DNA from: Paratrimastix pyriformis
Lineage: Eukaryota > Preaxostyla > Paratrimastigidae
Direction: 5' to 3'
NCBI GenBank assembly: GCA_027972325.1
Contig: JAPMOS010000003.1
Span: 931,001-995,000 of the forward strand
DNA length: 64,000 nt
Shown: positions 1 to 20,820 of the stretch, in pieces
Numbering within the stretch: the stretch's first letter is position 1
Layout: every line of letters begins with the position of its first letter
Made by a program: the position numbers and the translations under genes
The notes under the pieces: generated by a model
What the model was told of the DNA's origin: nothing
Database searches by the model: none
What the model saw: the letters and a program-made list of their open reading frames with translations, nothing else

Positions 1-4076
<4,076 letters not shown>

Positions 4077-4479
4077 CGATTCACTTTGTTTTCGAATAAA
4101 TTGTCATCCTGCCTCCTGCGGATGGGACACCGGCGGGGGACAAGTGCCATGGGGTGATGAGGGAGTAGTCAATCCGTTGACCCGGATGGCGACGCGGATC
4201 GAGGCTCCGGTTTGCCTCTGTTGGGTCCTTCCTGGGAAGGAGGTGCCAAGTCTTGAAGTTGTGGAGGCAGTCCACGGATTTGTGGGCACTCAAGATGTCG
4301 AGGAGCACGTCATCCACGACTTCCGTTCCTCCGAAACGCCCTGCTGTTTGGCGGAGTGTTCCGATCAACATCAAGTCGATGAAGATGTGTTGATGGCCGA
4401 AGCCGAAGCACAGATACTTTCCGGTCTCTCTGATTGCTGCTGGGGGCAATCCGATCAACCCCGGTTTTTTTTTTTTGTT
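4077..4479. other. AT-richer stretch between the ATPase and the Q-rich gene
   Basis: Both strands stay open for over 100 codons here (minus 4081-4458; plus 3985-4530) and neither translation is recognisable. It may hold the promoter and first exon of the Q-rich gene, because first exons in this window are usually AT-richer than the rest of the gene. A T-rich tract ending TTAG near 4470-4480 looks like a 3' splice site. No gene is claimed. Confidence 0.4.
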
Positions 4480-9328
<4,849 letters not shown>

Positions 9329-9607
9329 GAATTTTCATTCCTATTTTTTTCTCCGAGGATTTTCTCTCGAAGAATTTTGAATCTTCGGATGACCCCCGAA
9401 GGGGTTCCAATCCACTTCACCCTAAGGGCTGCCGCCAATCATCCCAAATAGAACGACCACCCACAAAAAAAGAAGAAGAAGAAGAATTTTGAATCTTCCG
9501 GTCGCGCGTCAGAGGGCAGGGTTCCTGATACTGTTCAGCCGTTTGAAATTCGAGGTCTGCCCAAGAATCGGTGGCCCATTCACCTCTCAGTGTGTTGTAG
9601 TGAAAAG
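9329..9607. other. Region between the Q-rich gene and DRC7, probably with the first DRC7 exon
   Basis: AT-richer than its surroundings. The string GAATTTTGAATCTTC occurs twice (about 9372 and 9484), with a GAA-rich tract before the second copy. An intron candidate GTCTGCCC...CTCTCAG lies at about 9554-9590. The start codon of DRC7 is probably here but I could not place it. Confidence 0.4.
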
Positions 9608-12600
9608 TGGAGGAGTTAAAACAATACACGACCAAATCGGCCAGAATACAGGCGATTATCGATTCGGGTGGAGCCCAGTTTCCACCTTCATATTCTTCCA
9701 ACACGGAGAAGGAAGAGGTGATGCTTGCCTATGTTGATAATGTACACCAGCAATTTTGCGCCCTTTGGCCTCAACGACCCGATCTTTTTTTATGCCCCCC
9801 GAACGAGTGCGGTATTCCGGTCCGAGATCACGATCGTTGTAGTGTGAACCCCCGATTTTCCAGAAATTTGTCTGCACGACCGTCCGACCGACCTTGCTTC
9901 CCTACCCGGAGTTGTATGAGTGGGAGGGCTGCGCTCGTTTTGTGGCGGACCACATCACGTACGAGCCCCTCGAGGATCCCTTCCATCCCGTCTGTGCCTG
10001 TGCCCCCGGGGCCGGTGCGGTGCCTGGATGGCTCTGGGTTGCCCTCTCACCTGGCGGCTGTCCTGTCCGTCCCTAGCCGAGCCACCTGGTCTCGCCCGCC
10101 ACGACCCTGGCCCTGCAGCGGGGCGACAGCTTCGACATGAGCGTCCTCCTCTGCTCCCTCCTCAAAGGTCCGCCTGCCCGTCCACCCGTGCCGGCAGCGG
10201 CCCTCGCTTGCCTCTCCCGCGTCGCAAGCTACCTCGCTTGGCCCTCGTTCTTTGTCCCATCGGCGGGTCTCCCCTGGGCCTGGGCCTGGGCCAGGGGCGG
10301 GCTTCAACGCGTACGTGGTGTACGGCTACGCCAAGCCCGAGATCGCCCTCGGGTCGCGCGCTGGGGACCTCTGCCCCGCCGCGGGCGACCTCACCAAGGC
10401 CCGCGGCCTGCCTCCGTCCCCCCCGTGCGACCCTTCGTCCCCATCCCCCATCCCCCATTCTCACCTCGGCGCTTGCGTCCTCGGGGCTCCTCTGGCTGCG
10501 CTGCTGTGCCTTCTCTTCATCATCGGCAGCCGCCCCCGCCGCCGCCCCCCAAGCCCGTGACGACCTTCACGGCCCACGTGCCGGGGTACCGTGTGCTGGC
10601 CTCCGAGTACGCCGAGGCCCGCGACCGGCAGCGCAAGATTCAGGACGAGGAGGACCGCAAGAAGGTCCCCTGCACCCTGCACCCTGCACCCTGCACCCTG
10701 CACCCTGCACCCGCCCTGGCCAGAGCCGGCTCTGCCCATACGCGGGTTCCCCGAGGAGTTCCTCCTCGCTGGTCTGACCGGCGCTGTTGCCTTGACCATG
10801 GGCGGGACCGTGCCCTGCTGCCCTGCGGGGGTCTGGGGGCCCGACAGGCCGAGGAGGAGAAGCGGGCCCGCGAGGAGGAGCTGCGCCAGCGGAAGAACGC
10901 CCCCCGGGGCGCGGCCTCGGCCAAGGCGGCCGCCGACAAGCGGCGCGGGATGCCCCAGCCCGGCCCGGGCGGGGTGATGACCTTCGACCCGGCCCTCGAG
11001 GCCGAGGACAAGCAGGAGGAGGCCGAGCTCCTCGCCAGGGAGCAGAAGGGTCCGCCCGATGCCCCGCCGGCCCCATCCACCCGCACCCACACCCCCGCAG
11101 CTGCATGCCTCGCCGGGGAACATGATCGCGTCCCGCCGCCCTCACATCGCCGCTCGCTCTGCCGTCGGCGCTCGGGGCTTGTCGGCGATGGGCTTGGGAT
11201 TGGGGGCCTGGTGGGGCTGGGGGCCTGGTGGTGCTGGGGGCCTGGTGGGGGCTGGGGGCCTGGCTGGGCGGGCCGGCAGAGCGGGCCGAGCAGGAGGAGG
11301 CCGCCGCGCGGGCCCTCGAGGAGAAGAACCTGCCCCCGCCCCCGAAGGACGTCCGCACCAGCCCGCCACCCGCCCCCGCCCCGACTCTGCCCCCCGCATC
11401 CACGCCGGCTCACTCCCCGCCTCCCGTGGTTGCCGCGTGGCTGGCGGGGGCTGGCGGCTGGGCCGCAGCCGGAGTACGTGCACGCGTGGGTGCTTGTGCA
11501 CAAGACGATGCTGCACAAGGAGCAGCGGCTGGTGCACGAGCCCTTCTTCATCGAGCCCACCACGGGCCAGCCCTACCCCGTGGCCACCGACACCTACCGG
11601 GCCATCGAGGCCCTCTGGTCCGACCGCAACTACTGGGCCGCCCTCGACACCAAGGCCCGCAGCCCCTGCCCCTCCCCACCCACCCCCTCGCCCTGCTCAC
11701 CGCCTGCCTGTCCTCACCGCCTGCCTGTCCTCACCGCCTGCCTGTCCCTGCCCGGCGACGGCCGCTCGGTCGCGCACGGGCCCCCCGGCACCCGACCCGC
11801 TCATCACCCCCAGCCAGCGTCCCATCGTCCCATCGTCCCATCGTCCCATCGTCCCATCGTCCCATCGTCCCATCGTCCCATCGTCCCATCGTCCCATCGT
11901 CCCATCGTCCCATCGTCCCATCGTCCCATCGTCCCATCCACCCCAGAGCTTCATCGTCCCCTCTCCTCCTCCTCCTCCTCATCCCCGCCCCCGGCCGGCC
12001 GGCCGCCCCGCAGACGCGGACCTTCATCCTGCAGGCCAGCCGGGGCCAGCCCGACAGCGAGCACTGGACGCCCTTCCTGATCGACTGGGAGGGCCTCCGC
12101 CCGGGGGCGCCATGATGCACCCGCTGGGCCCCGCCGACCCGGCCGCCTCGCCCGGGGCCGCCGATGCGGCCGGGGGCTACGGGGCCGAGGAGGAGGAGGA
12201 AGAGGAGCAGGAGATCCTGGAGGTGCCCCCGCCCTGGCCGGCCCCCATCCGCCTCTCCCGTCAGGCCTACGAGGAGCGCTTCCCCGCCCGCCAGCGGGTC
12301 ACTGAGTTCAAGGGGGCAGTCGAGGCCCGCGCTGCCTCCCACAGCCCCCACCCCACCCCCCACCCCCCCCCCACCCACCCACCCTCCCCGCCCCTCCCAT
12401 CCCCGCATCTTCCATCCACCCGCGGGCTTCCGTGGGGATGGGTGCGCTCACCGTGGCCCCCGTGCCGTGCCGTGTGCCCTGGTGGTGGGTGGGTTTGGGG
12501 TGGGATGGGGTGGGCTGGGCCGGCCTGCAGGCGCGGATTGCCCCACGACGGGCCCGCAGGGCTCATCAGCCGGGTGTACATCTTCGCCGACGGCTCCCAG

Positions 12601-13957
12601 ACGGACGGCCCCGCGGCCCCACACCCTCGGGCCACCCGCCTCCTCGCTGGGGGCCAGCCCACCAGCCCCCCGCGTTGCAGCCGCTCCCGCTGCCCTCACC
12701 CGGGCCAACCACACCACCACCGCCGCCGCCTCGGGGCCGGCCGGGGGCCGCCTGGCCTCGGGGCTGCTGCCCGGGTCGCCCACTCGGCAGCCGCAGCCGC
12801 TGCTCGCCTCACCCGGGTCGGCGGGGGGCCGCTCGGAGACGACCCTCCTCGAGGGCATCCCCACCCAACCCGCCGCGGGCCTCCCGGGGCGCCCGCCCTG
12901 ACCGAGATCCGCGAGACCTACGACAACCGCAGGTCCGCCACCCCGCCCCGCCCCGCCCCGCCCCCGTCACCCCACCCCACCCCACCCCACGCCGCTGCCA
13001 CCCTTGCCGCCGCCACGCCGCGCCTGCCTCACCCCTGGGCCCTGCGGTGGCCACCGGGGGGCGCAGCGACTTCCTGGTGACCCGGCGCGAGTTCCCGGAG
13101 ACGCTCAACCGGCAGATGCTCGCATACAAGCCCGGCCAGCGGGACAGCGTCGTCGAGTACACATTCGACAAGCACCACGAGGTCCGTCCCTCCATGCCCC
13201 CTGCCCTCCTGCCCTCCTGCCCTCCTGCCCTCCTGCCCTCCTGCCCTCCTGCCCTCCTGCCCCTCTGCCCCTGTCCCCTCTGCAGCCCGGCCATCCCCCC
13301 GAGGCTGATAAGATCGCTCCGCCTCCCCCGGCCGCCGCCCGCTGCCCTGGCCCTGCCCGTGGGGCCTGGTTGGCCGCCTTTGCCATTGGGGTGGGTGGGC
13401 GGCGCAGACGCTGGAGTTCCGCGAGCACGGGCGGGACGACGGGATGGTGCGCTGGGAGCGGCTGATCGACCGCAAAGTCACCCAGACCTTCAAGGGCCGC
13501 CCCGACCTGCTCTGCTACCGCAGCCACAGCTACGACTCGCGCCGCGAGGCCCGTCCCCGCCCCCCCAACAGGCGCCCCCACGCCCCACACCCCGCCATCC
13601 CCGATCTCCGATCTCCTGCCCGGGACCTCCAGTCGCGCGCAGGCCCTTCTTGAGCCCTTCTTGAGCCCTTCTTAGCCCTTCTTGAGCCCTTCTTGAGCCC
13701 TTCTTGAGCCCTTCTTGAGCCCTTCTTGAGCCCTTCTTGAGCCCTTCTTGAGCCCTTCTTGAGCCCTTCTTGAGCCCGGCTGATCCCGGGCGCTCGTGGA
13801 CGGGCGGGCGGGCTTGGGCTCGGGGTGTCTGGCTGGGGGGGCCGCAGATCTGGAAGATCACCGAGAAGTTCGACCTCGACCCGCGCCGTCTGCGCCGCCT
13901 CCTCCCGCGCCCATCCTTCCGCCCCCTCCGCCCCGCCCCGCCCCGCCCGCTCCATCA

Positions 13958-13989
<32 letters not shown>

Positions 13990-16388
13990 ACGGGCAGACG
14001 GGCAGACTGACGTCCCGGGGGGTCGGCCTGGCCTGGCGTGTGGGGGCGACGGGGGGGCCGTGCAGTGAGCGGGATGGCCGTCGCCGACCAGGTGCGCAAG
14101 CGGAGCTTCATCCTGACCTCGGGCGACCGGGGCGCCGTCCCGGGCGAGGTCCGCGTCCCCCCCTCATTGGCCGCCGCCGCCCGTGCCTGAATGAATGGGA
14201 CCTCCCTGCCCACTGGTCGCCGGATCTCCTGCTTCCCTTCCCTTCCCTTCCGGCATGCTCACTGGTGCTTCCCTTCCCTTCCGGCATGCTCACTGGTGCT
14301 TCCCTTCCCTTCCGGCATGCTCACTGGTGCTTCCCTTCACTGTGGGGTGTGGGGTGCGGGGTGCGGGCCGGTGGTGGCGATGGCGGTGGCGGTGGGGCAG
14401 ATCCGGCTGGCGATGCACCGGCCCAAGGGCCACATCACCTGCCGCCAGCGGAAGTACACCCAGGACCCCTCACACAGGGGCGGCGTCATGACCTGCCAGG
14501 AGGCCCGCCCCCCGCCCCCGCTGCTCCCTCCCCGCTGCCCTCTCCCCCGCCCTCCATTTGGCCCACCCACCCACCCAGCCAGCCAGCTCCCACCCAACCC
14601 AACTGTCCTCCACACACACGCGCGCCATGGTCCGCTCCCGCTGATCGCGCCCTCGTCGCTGCCCCCGCGCGGCCCCGCAGATCGACCCCTTCGCCAAGCG
14701 GGCCGACCCCGTGCGGACGGAGGAGGAGTACCGCCGCCTCGCCGAGACGGCCAGCCAGCTGAAGGCCGCCCTCCCCGAGCAGGACCGGGCCGTCGAGGCC
14801 ATCATCAACGTCAGCCCCCGTGCTGCTCCGCCCCCCCCCCGCCCCGCCCCGCCCGCCCGCCCGCCCGCCCCGCCCCGCCCCGCCCCATGCTCGGTGCGGG
14901 TGCCCTGGGCGGTGCGCTCCTCGTCTGGCCCTCGGGCTGACCTGGGGACCGGGACTGGGAATGGGACTGGCCGGGGGGACGGGGCGGGGCGGGGCAGAAC
15001 CTGCACGAGGCCTTCAAGAAGGTGGAGCCTGTCTTCGGGGTCTTCGACACGACCCACTACCAGCTCGCCCAGACCACAACCGCAGCCGCCGAGGACGCGG
15101 CCGCCAACAAGCGCGCACAGTTCGACTACCTGACCCTCTTCATCAGGGAGGTCCGGCCCCCGCATGCCCCCCGCATGCAGGCCCCCCGCATGCAGGCCCC
15201 CCGCATGCCCCACGTGGGCCCTCTGCTTGTGTTGACTGACCTCACTCACGATCGGCCATCAACCCCCCGTCTGTCCCGGCCGCCGCCACCCCCCACCCCC
15301 GCGGGGCAGGTGCTTGAGCGGGTCAAGCGGCAGTGCCAGGACGAGCAGCGCAAGGGGCGCCCCGTGGAGGAGAAGGTGCCCGTGCGGTACCCGGCCTGGG
15401 TGCGCGAGGCCGAGGAGAGCCGCCTGCTGACGGTGCGCATGCCGCCCGAGGAGGCCAAGGACGCCGTCGAGCTGTGCGTCAAGAAGCACAAGGAGCGCAT
15501 GGCCCAGCGGGTCGCGCAGATCTCCGTCCGTCCGGCGCGCCCCACCGCCCCCTGTGCGGCCCCCTCCCGGCTTGCCCTGGCCCCCCCTCCCGGCTTGCCC
15601 TGGCCCCCCCTCCCGGCTTGCCCTGGCCCCGGCCTGCCTGCCTGTGCCCCTGGTGGCGGGCGGCCCATCTCGGCTCTCTCGTCTCTGCGGGCGTGGCTGG
15701 CGGCGGGTGCCGCTGGGGGGCCGTGAGTGCAGAAGCGGCAGAAGGAGTTCGAGGGGCAGGCCAAGAGCCAGGAGGAGATCATCGACCGGCTGGGCGACCA
15801 CGCCGAGAAGGTCCCTGCCCCCCCTGCTTGCCCCGGCCCCTGCTTGCCCCCCGCCCCCCCGCCCCTCCCCGCGTTGCCCCCAACCCTCCTCCGAGGCCCC
15901 GAGGCCCATCGTCCTGGGCGTTCATGTTCACACGCTCACGTCATACATCCTTGTGCCACCGCCCGTTCTACGCACCGGGGGGATGGTGACGGTGGCGGTG
16001 GTGGCGGTGGTGGTGGTGGTGGTGGTGGGCGGCGGATGGCACAGGAGCTGCTCAACAACGCCGTGGAACAGCTGAATTACATCCGCTTCCGGCTGTCCGT
16101 CACCAAGATGCGCCTCGACAAGGTCCGGCCCGCCGGCCCGCATGCCCGCATGCCCGCCTCCCTGCTGCCATGCCCGGGGGGGATGTCCGTGTGGGGATGC
16201 TGGCCGGGTTGACCTCACCGCTCGGCTACCCGGCACCGGGCGGGCAGCTGGACCAATGCGACAACCGGGAGCACCTGGCCCGGCTGCTGGAGAGCATGCT
16301 CCACGACACCCGGGTCAACAGCTGCTTCGAGATCATGAGCTCCGAGGACCGCGAGCGGCTCTTCTCCTTCCGCAACCGCGACCAGTGA
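9608..16388 (+). CDS. DRC7: Dynein regulatory complex subunit 7 (CCDC135/lobo)
   Basis: A subunit of the nexin-dynein regulatory complex that links outer doublets in motile cilia. The spliced N-terminal region reads PPNECGIP, then KFVCTTVRPTLLPYPELYEW, then ARFVADHITYEPLEDP, and after the next intron LALQRGDSFDMSVLLCSLL and AGFNAYVVYGYAKPEIAL. This matches the DRC7 transglutaminase-like segment closely. The C-terminus has HDTRVNSCFEIMSSEDRERL and FRNRDQ, ending at the TGA at 16386-16388, again as in DRC7. About 16 introns separate the exons, most starting GTCCG (for example AAAGGTCCGCC at about 10164). They carry private minisatellites, so long Pro/Arg-rich ORFs here are artefacts. The coding start is unresolved: the first recognised exon is open back to about 9608 with a stop just upstream, so at least one short upstream exon is missing. 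Confidence 0.93.
11818..11938 (+). repeat. Intronic CATCGTCC array
   Basis: About 15 copies of an 8 bp unit in a DRC7 intron. Other DRC7 introns hold different arrays: CCCTGCA at about 10672-10711, CCTGCCCT at about 13200-13262, an 11 bp GCCCTTCTTGA unit at about 13644-13776, and three copies of a roughly 30 bp unit with GGCATGCTCACTGGTG at about 14250-14335. All lie outside the conserved protein. Confidence 0.88.
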
Positions 16389-16585
16389 CCGGTCCAGGCG
16401 CCGGCCCAGGCGCCGGCCCAGGTGTCGGCCCAGGTGTCGGCCCAGGTGCCTGCCCAGGGCAGGGCGCGCCGGGGCGTGTAAGATGGATGGGCCGGACCGG
16501 GCGCCCGGGTGGGGATGGCGGCTCAAGAGATCCCACCCGAGGATCCTCGGCTCGCGGCGGCTGGGACGCGGGAACCAGGCGGCAC

Positions 16586-17208
16586 TCAGGGGGCAGGAAA
16601 GGTGAGCTCATCCGGGGGGAGGCCGTCGTCCCCCTCCTCCGACCGGCCGTTGGCGGCGGGCCCCTCTTGGACAAAGGCGCTTGCGACCGCCCCGGGGACC
16701 CGGACCCCAATCAGCGACATGACCAGGCTGAGCCAGGTGAAGAGGGGCGCGGCGGATCCCTCCCGGGCGAAGAGCGCCATCAGGTCGGGGGTCCGGCACG
16801 GGTGCACGTGCAAGAAGGGCACCCCCAGAACGGGGTGTTCCTGGAGATGCGTAATGATCGGGAAGATGTCGGAAATGGTACGGGTCAGACCGTCTTTGTG
16901 AGGAAGCTCCATGGATCCCCAAGGGAGCTGGATGATGCCATCTGGTTGCGGGAGACAAAATCGAAGGCCTCCTCGACTGTGAAGCTTGCGCCGTCACTGT
17001 GGGAAAGGTGCATGTAGAGGACTGGGACGCGATAGGACTGGCTCCACACAATATGCACATCCTCATCGACTACATCACCTGAAGCAGCTTCTTGGCATTT
17101 TCCTGCGAATGTCCATCGTAACTGCATATACCCTTCGGGAATCCAACGCCACTCTGGCCAGCGTTCGATGATTTGGAGGGCTTGCACGCGAAAGGCAGTT
17201 TGGTCCAT
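16586..17208 (-). CDS. ATG10: Ubiquitin-like conjugating enzyme ATG10 (E2 for ATG12)
   Basis: The autophagy E2-like enzyme that passes ATG12 to ATG5. The N-terminal exon has WPEWRWIPEGYMQLRW and DEDVHIVWSQSYRVPVLYMH, matching the ATG10/ATG3 core. The second exon has EHPVLGVPFLHVHPCRTPDL, whose HPC holds the catalytic cysteine, then FTWLSLVMSLIGVRVP, as in ATG10. One intron of 29 nt (16928-16956, GTCTCC...CAG) joins EEAFDF to LPWGS in frame. The start at 17208 is chosen because it gives a normal N-terminus and because the only upstream in-frame start would overlap the divergent phosphoesterase gene. The length of about 197 residues is normal for the family. The gene converges with DRC7 (198 bp apart). 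Confidence 0.92.
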
Positions 17209-17284
17209 CTTTCCGAAAACAGTCTTCAGAACGGAGAGGAGCAACCGGTCGACGGAAAGACCGCCTCCCAACGATTGCCGTGCG
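17209..17284. promoter_or_regulatory. 76-bp divergent promoter region (ATG10 / metallophosphoesterase)
   Basis: The two start codons face away from each other with only 76 bp between them, so both 5' UTRs and promoters must lie here or overlap the coding starts. No clear TATA box was seen. Confidence 0.6.
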
Positions 17285-18719
17285 ATGCGAATTCTCTTCG
17301 GCTCTGACTTCCATGGCACGATTTTCCAAATCGTGAGTTTTTTCAACGCTGTCAGATACATCCGTGCCGACCTTGTCCTGCTGGGGGGCGACTACCTTCC
17401 TCGACGAGGGCACGGGAAGCGTGGTTCGGACCACGATTGGCTTGTGTCATGTATTGATTTTTTCCACAACATTTGGATCCCCCACCTCAATGCCCTATCT
17501 TGTCCAGCAATCTTGATTTTGGGAAATGCTGATTTCGCAGCCTTAATTCCTGCCTTCCGCGAGGAGCTTGCGAAGATCAGTGTCTGTCCTTTCTTTGAAA
17601 TTCGGTATATCTGTCTCTAGAGACCCGATCGGCCCATTCGTTTGCTGATTAACGAACGCGTCGTCCTTCCGTCAGCCCATCCGGGGCCCACCTGCCCCGA
17701 TCTGGAGATCACTGGCATGTCGTATGTGCCCATGATGGGGCACCATCTCAAAGACTGGCAGGCTCTTGATCTCCCCACCACCGACGTGGACATTCCCACG
17801 AGCGAGTACCCGCCCCCAAATACCACTTTTGAGGCCGTCACCCAGCGGCACGCCGTCGTGGCTCCTCCGTCCTCCCGTCGCGGACCGCCGGCTGTCTTCA
17901 CGGCTGCGGACCTGGACGGGGGCGTCGTCTCGGTGCGAGAAGGGTCCCAGTACCAGATCGTCGGGGTCACCCGCTACCGGGAGGCCTGCCTGGCCCAGGG
18001 CCGGGTCATCGAGAGCACCCTGGCGGCCATCTTCAAAAGTCCCGTCGAAGGCGCCCCACCGAGCGCGGCGGCCCCCCTCAGGCTGTGGGTCTCGCACGCA
18101 CCCGCCCGGGGCCTGCTGGACTTCTCGAGGCACGGCGGTCCGGTCGGGTCGGTGGCCCTCCGGCGGGCCATCCCCGCCCACAAGCCCCACATGCTCTTCA
18201 CAGGTCCGGCGCCCTCCACCCCCCCTCCCCCCGCCAAGCCGCATGCTGAACTTAGGGCCCTCTGGGGGCGGCAGGGCACATCCACGAGGCGGTGGCCTTC
18301 GCGGATCGGACCCTGGCCCGGGTGGGCTGGACCTCCGACCCGGACAGCCCGCCCCCCGCGGGCCCCGCGGCCACCCTGGGCGACCTGGCCGTGCTCTCGG
18401 CCGACGGGTACCTCCTCGAGGGCTGCCCGCCCGCCGAGACCCCCGCCGAGGCCACGGGGGAGTGGCCCGCCGCCACGTTCTGCTACTCCAGGTCCGCTGG
18501 GCCGTCCCAGACTCGGCCCTGCACGCCCCGCCGCTCTTCTCAGCTTCTCTTCCGCATCCCCACCGCAGCGGGAACCGGAACGGGGAGGGGCAGCCGTTGG
18601 TCTGCGTCCTCGTGGACACGGCCCGGCCCGAGCGTCCCCACCTGGTCGTGGTCAGCCCCCGCACCCGCTCCCAGGCCCAGCCCCAGCCTGCCGCCCCACC
18701 CAGGCCAGCGGCCAACTAA
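17285..18719 (+). CDS. Calcineurin-like metallophosphoesterase
   Basis: A dinuclear-metal phosphoesterase; the substrate cannot be told. All family motifs are present in order: GSDFHG (DxH) at residue 7, LGGDYLP (GD), LGNADFA (GNxD), WVSHAPARGLLD (histidine loop), and FTG|HIHE, where a 71-nt intron (18204-18274) splits the GHxH motif. The start ATG at 17285 places DxH seven residues in, as in many small phosphoesterases. The intron 17582-17620 (39 nt, GTCTGTCC...CTAG) removes an in-frame TAG and joins AKIS to RPDRPIRLL. Another GTCCG intron starts at about 18492. The last exon (PERPHLVVVSPRTRSQ) ends at the TAA at 18717-18719. It shares a 76-bp upstream region with ATG10. Confidence 0.87.
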
Positions 18720-19077
18720 CGAAGAGAGGCGCGCTGCCCCGGTCCCGTCCCAGAGTCCCACCATGATGCTGAGTCGGGGGTCTTGCAAAGGAAAACGACA
18801 AGTGGCGGGCGCAGGGCGGGCAGAGGGCAGGGCAGGGCCGAGCCCGAGAGGGCCCCAGAGAAAGGGAGCAGCGGAGCAGCGAAAGCGACGCCAACGACCA
18901 ACACGCCCAGTTTACATACAAACCGCGGATGCCACCCACTCGAACTGCGAATGGGATGGCCTCGCGAGACGGAAGGGGAGAAAGAGAACGTGGGGAGGGG
19001 AGGGGAGGAGCGAGGGCGGGAGCTGCCGAAGGGGAGCCAGCCCGCAGAAGGACGAACGGCATGGCCCCAGCCCCGGC
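18720..19077. other. Convergent 3' region, no gene seen
   Basis: Lies between the stop codons of the phosphoesterase (+) and the cytidine deaminase (-). Purine-rich on the plus strand. Open frames continue through it but show no conserved motif. Confidence 0.6.
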
Positions 19078-20705
19078 TTAGTTGGAGGGGACCCGTTCGA
19101 TCGAGACCACGTGATAACTGCAGAGGGAGGGAGGGAGGGAGGGAGGAGGGGATGGGATGGGAGGGAGGGGAGGGGAGGGAGGGAGGGGAGGGAGGGGAGG
19201 GGAGGGAGGGAGGGAGGGAGGGAGGGAGGGGAGGGAGGGGAGGGAGGAGGGAGGGGAGGGAGGGGAGGGAGGGAGGGAGGGGAGGGGAGGGGAGGGGGAG
19301 GGAGGGGGAGGGAGGGGAGGGAGGGACAGTGGCCAAGCGATCAGCATCAGGTGGGTTGCACGAGTACGTGCCTGCCAGGTGCGGGTCCAGGTTGGGTACA
19401 TCACCGGGTCACAGGCGGGCGGGGGGGGGGGGGGGGGGTGGGCGACGGACGGGGCCTGGGGCGATGACACCAAGCAGCTCGCGGGCCTGGGCGGCGTAGG
19501 TGACCATCCCGGTGGGGCTCGACCATCACCGCCTCGGTGATGCAGTCCAGGGCTTGTGGTCGCAGTGCATCCGGACCAGGGCCACCTGCAGCGGCGAGAA
19601 GGTCGGGTTGTAGGCCGCGTTCTCCAGCGGGCACCTGCCGGGCGACGGAGCAGGAGCGGAGGGGACGCGATGAGATGAGAGGGTCGGGGAGCCTGAGCAG
19701 GGCGCGGATGGGATGGGGAGCGGATGGGATGTTGGAAGAAAACCCGCGCGCCCGAGGATGCGGACCCGAGTAGATGCCGTAGGGGTGTGGAGCGCGACCC
19801 CGAGGGGCCCGTGCCGTACGGGACGTGGGCCTGGCAGGCGGGAGGGAGAGGGAGAGGGGGAGGAGAGGGGAGGGGAGGGGAGGGGAGGGAGGGGAGGGAG
19901 GGAGGGGGTGGGGGCACGCGTGAGCCACCCGAGGAAGGAGCAAGCCACGTTTCCCCTGCCCGGCAACCGTGGGATCGCTGCTGCTGGATGCCTGCAGACC
20001 CGCTGGGCGGCCTCCAGTGCGGCCTGGAGCAGGTCGGCTGGCACCTTGGGGCTGCCGACGGGGCGCAGGGCCGGACCCTGCCAGGTGGCGTCAATGCCGC
20101 GCATCTCCAGTGCGGCCGGCCCAAAATCCTTGGGCAAAAGGTCGTGCAGTGGCATGGGGGCTGAATCCTTGGAGATCACTTGAAGGTTCTCGCACCCACA
20201 GAGCTCATTCATGAATTGCCGGCAATGGCCACAGGGGGCTATGGAAATAGTGGCACCAGACCCAAAGAGAAAAAAGGGCAGACGTTCGCTCGCAGCGAGC
20301 ATTAGAATGCGAGGCTCACGGTGGTGCCTGAGCAGAGGATGAGGGGAGAGAATCTTGGAGCTGCAGACCAGGCGTTAGTCAGGCAGCATTGTTCAGCGTG
20401 CACCGTTTGCGCAAACGCAACACGAGTCCACTCCATATTAACGCCACAATAAATTGCCCTGAATACGTGGTGGGGAGGCGTGTTTTGGCAAAGTTATAAT
20501 CTACGGACCCAGACGAACCCAGTGCAGCAGCACCAACGCGGAAGTTTGAGATAGGAACAACAGCAAATTGACGGATCACTTGGACCATGAGACGAAGGAG
20601 TTCGGGGGTTTCGAGATGGAAACGCTCCTTCATCGTCAAAACTTGCTCAGGAGGGTAATAAAACGATGGACGATCCCCCAGGAACTGAGTGAGTGCAGCC
20701 AACAT
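19078..20705 (-). CDS. Cytidine deaminase, E. coli Cdd type (two-domain)
   Basis: Hydrolyses cytidine or deoxycytidine to uridine in pyrimidine salvage. Spliced exons give VVPISNFRVGAAALG, then YCGVNMEW...TVHAEQ with the Zn-binding His and catalytic Glu, then APCGHCRQFMNEL with the two Zn cysteines, then LLPKDFGP, all as in E. coli and plant Cdd. The C-terminal domain has LENAAYNPTFSPLQVALV and a short last exon YHVVSIERVPSN. The intron after ALGSSGS starts GTCCGTAG; a 41-nt intron GTCTGCAG...CTCAG follows the HAEQ exon. The start at 20705 leaves 115 bp to the divergent SPATA17-like gene; an in-frame ATG at 20822 is less likely because it overlaps that gene's start. Near 19515-19555 the best reading needs two compensating one-base shifts (see findings). 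Confidence 0.88.
19116..19335 (+). repeat. Polypurine GGGA/GGGAGG tract
   Basis: About 210 bp of almost pure purine on the plus strand, inside the last intron of the cytidine deaminase gene (pyrimidine on its sense strand). A shorter similar tract lies at about 19840-19910 in another intron of the same gene. Such mirror-like purine tracts can form triplexes or G-quadruplexes; that is inference. Confidence 0.85.
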
Positions 20706-20820
20706 CGAAATGAGGTATGGGGAGGCGAGGGCAAGCGCAACTAGACGATGAGTGTCACAGTCTTCCTCGAGTGGGAAATAAAAACTCGCACGGCGGTTTT
20801 CTTTTTTCGCATTTCTCCTC
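20706..20820. promoter_or_regulatory. 115-bp divergent promoter region (cytidine deaminase / SPATA17-like)
   Basis: Start codons at 20705 (-) and 20821 (+) face away from each other. AT-richer than the flanking gene bodies. Confidence 0.5.

Noticed and set aside
17600-17620. In-frame TAG in the phosphoesterase, hinting at stop-codon reassignment or an 18-nt intron
   Set aside because: A 39-nt intron 17582-17620 starting GTCTGTCC removes the TAG and keeps the frame, and other genes end normally at TAA, TAG and TGA.
18540-20124. Gly/Glu/Arg-rich and Pro/Ser/Leu-rich ORFs over the polypurine tracts
   Set aside because: The tracts lie in cytidine deaminase introns; the ORFs follow the GGGA repeat only.
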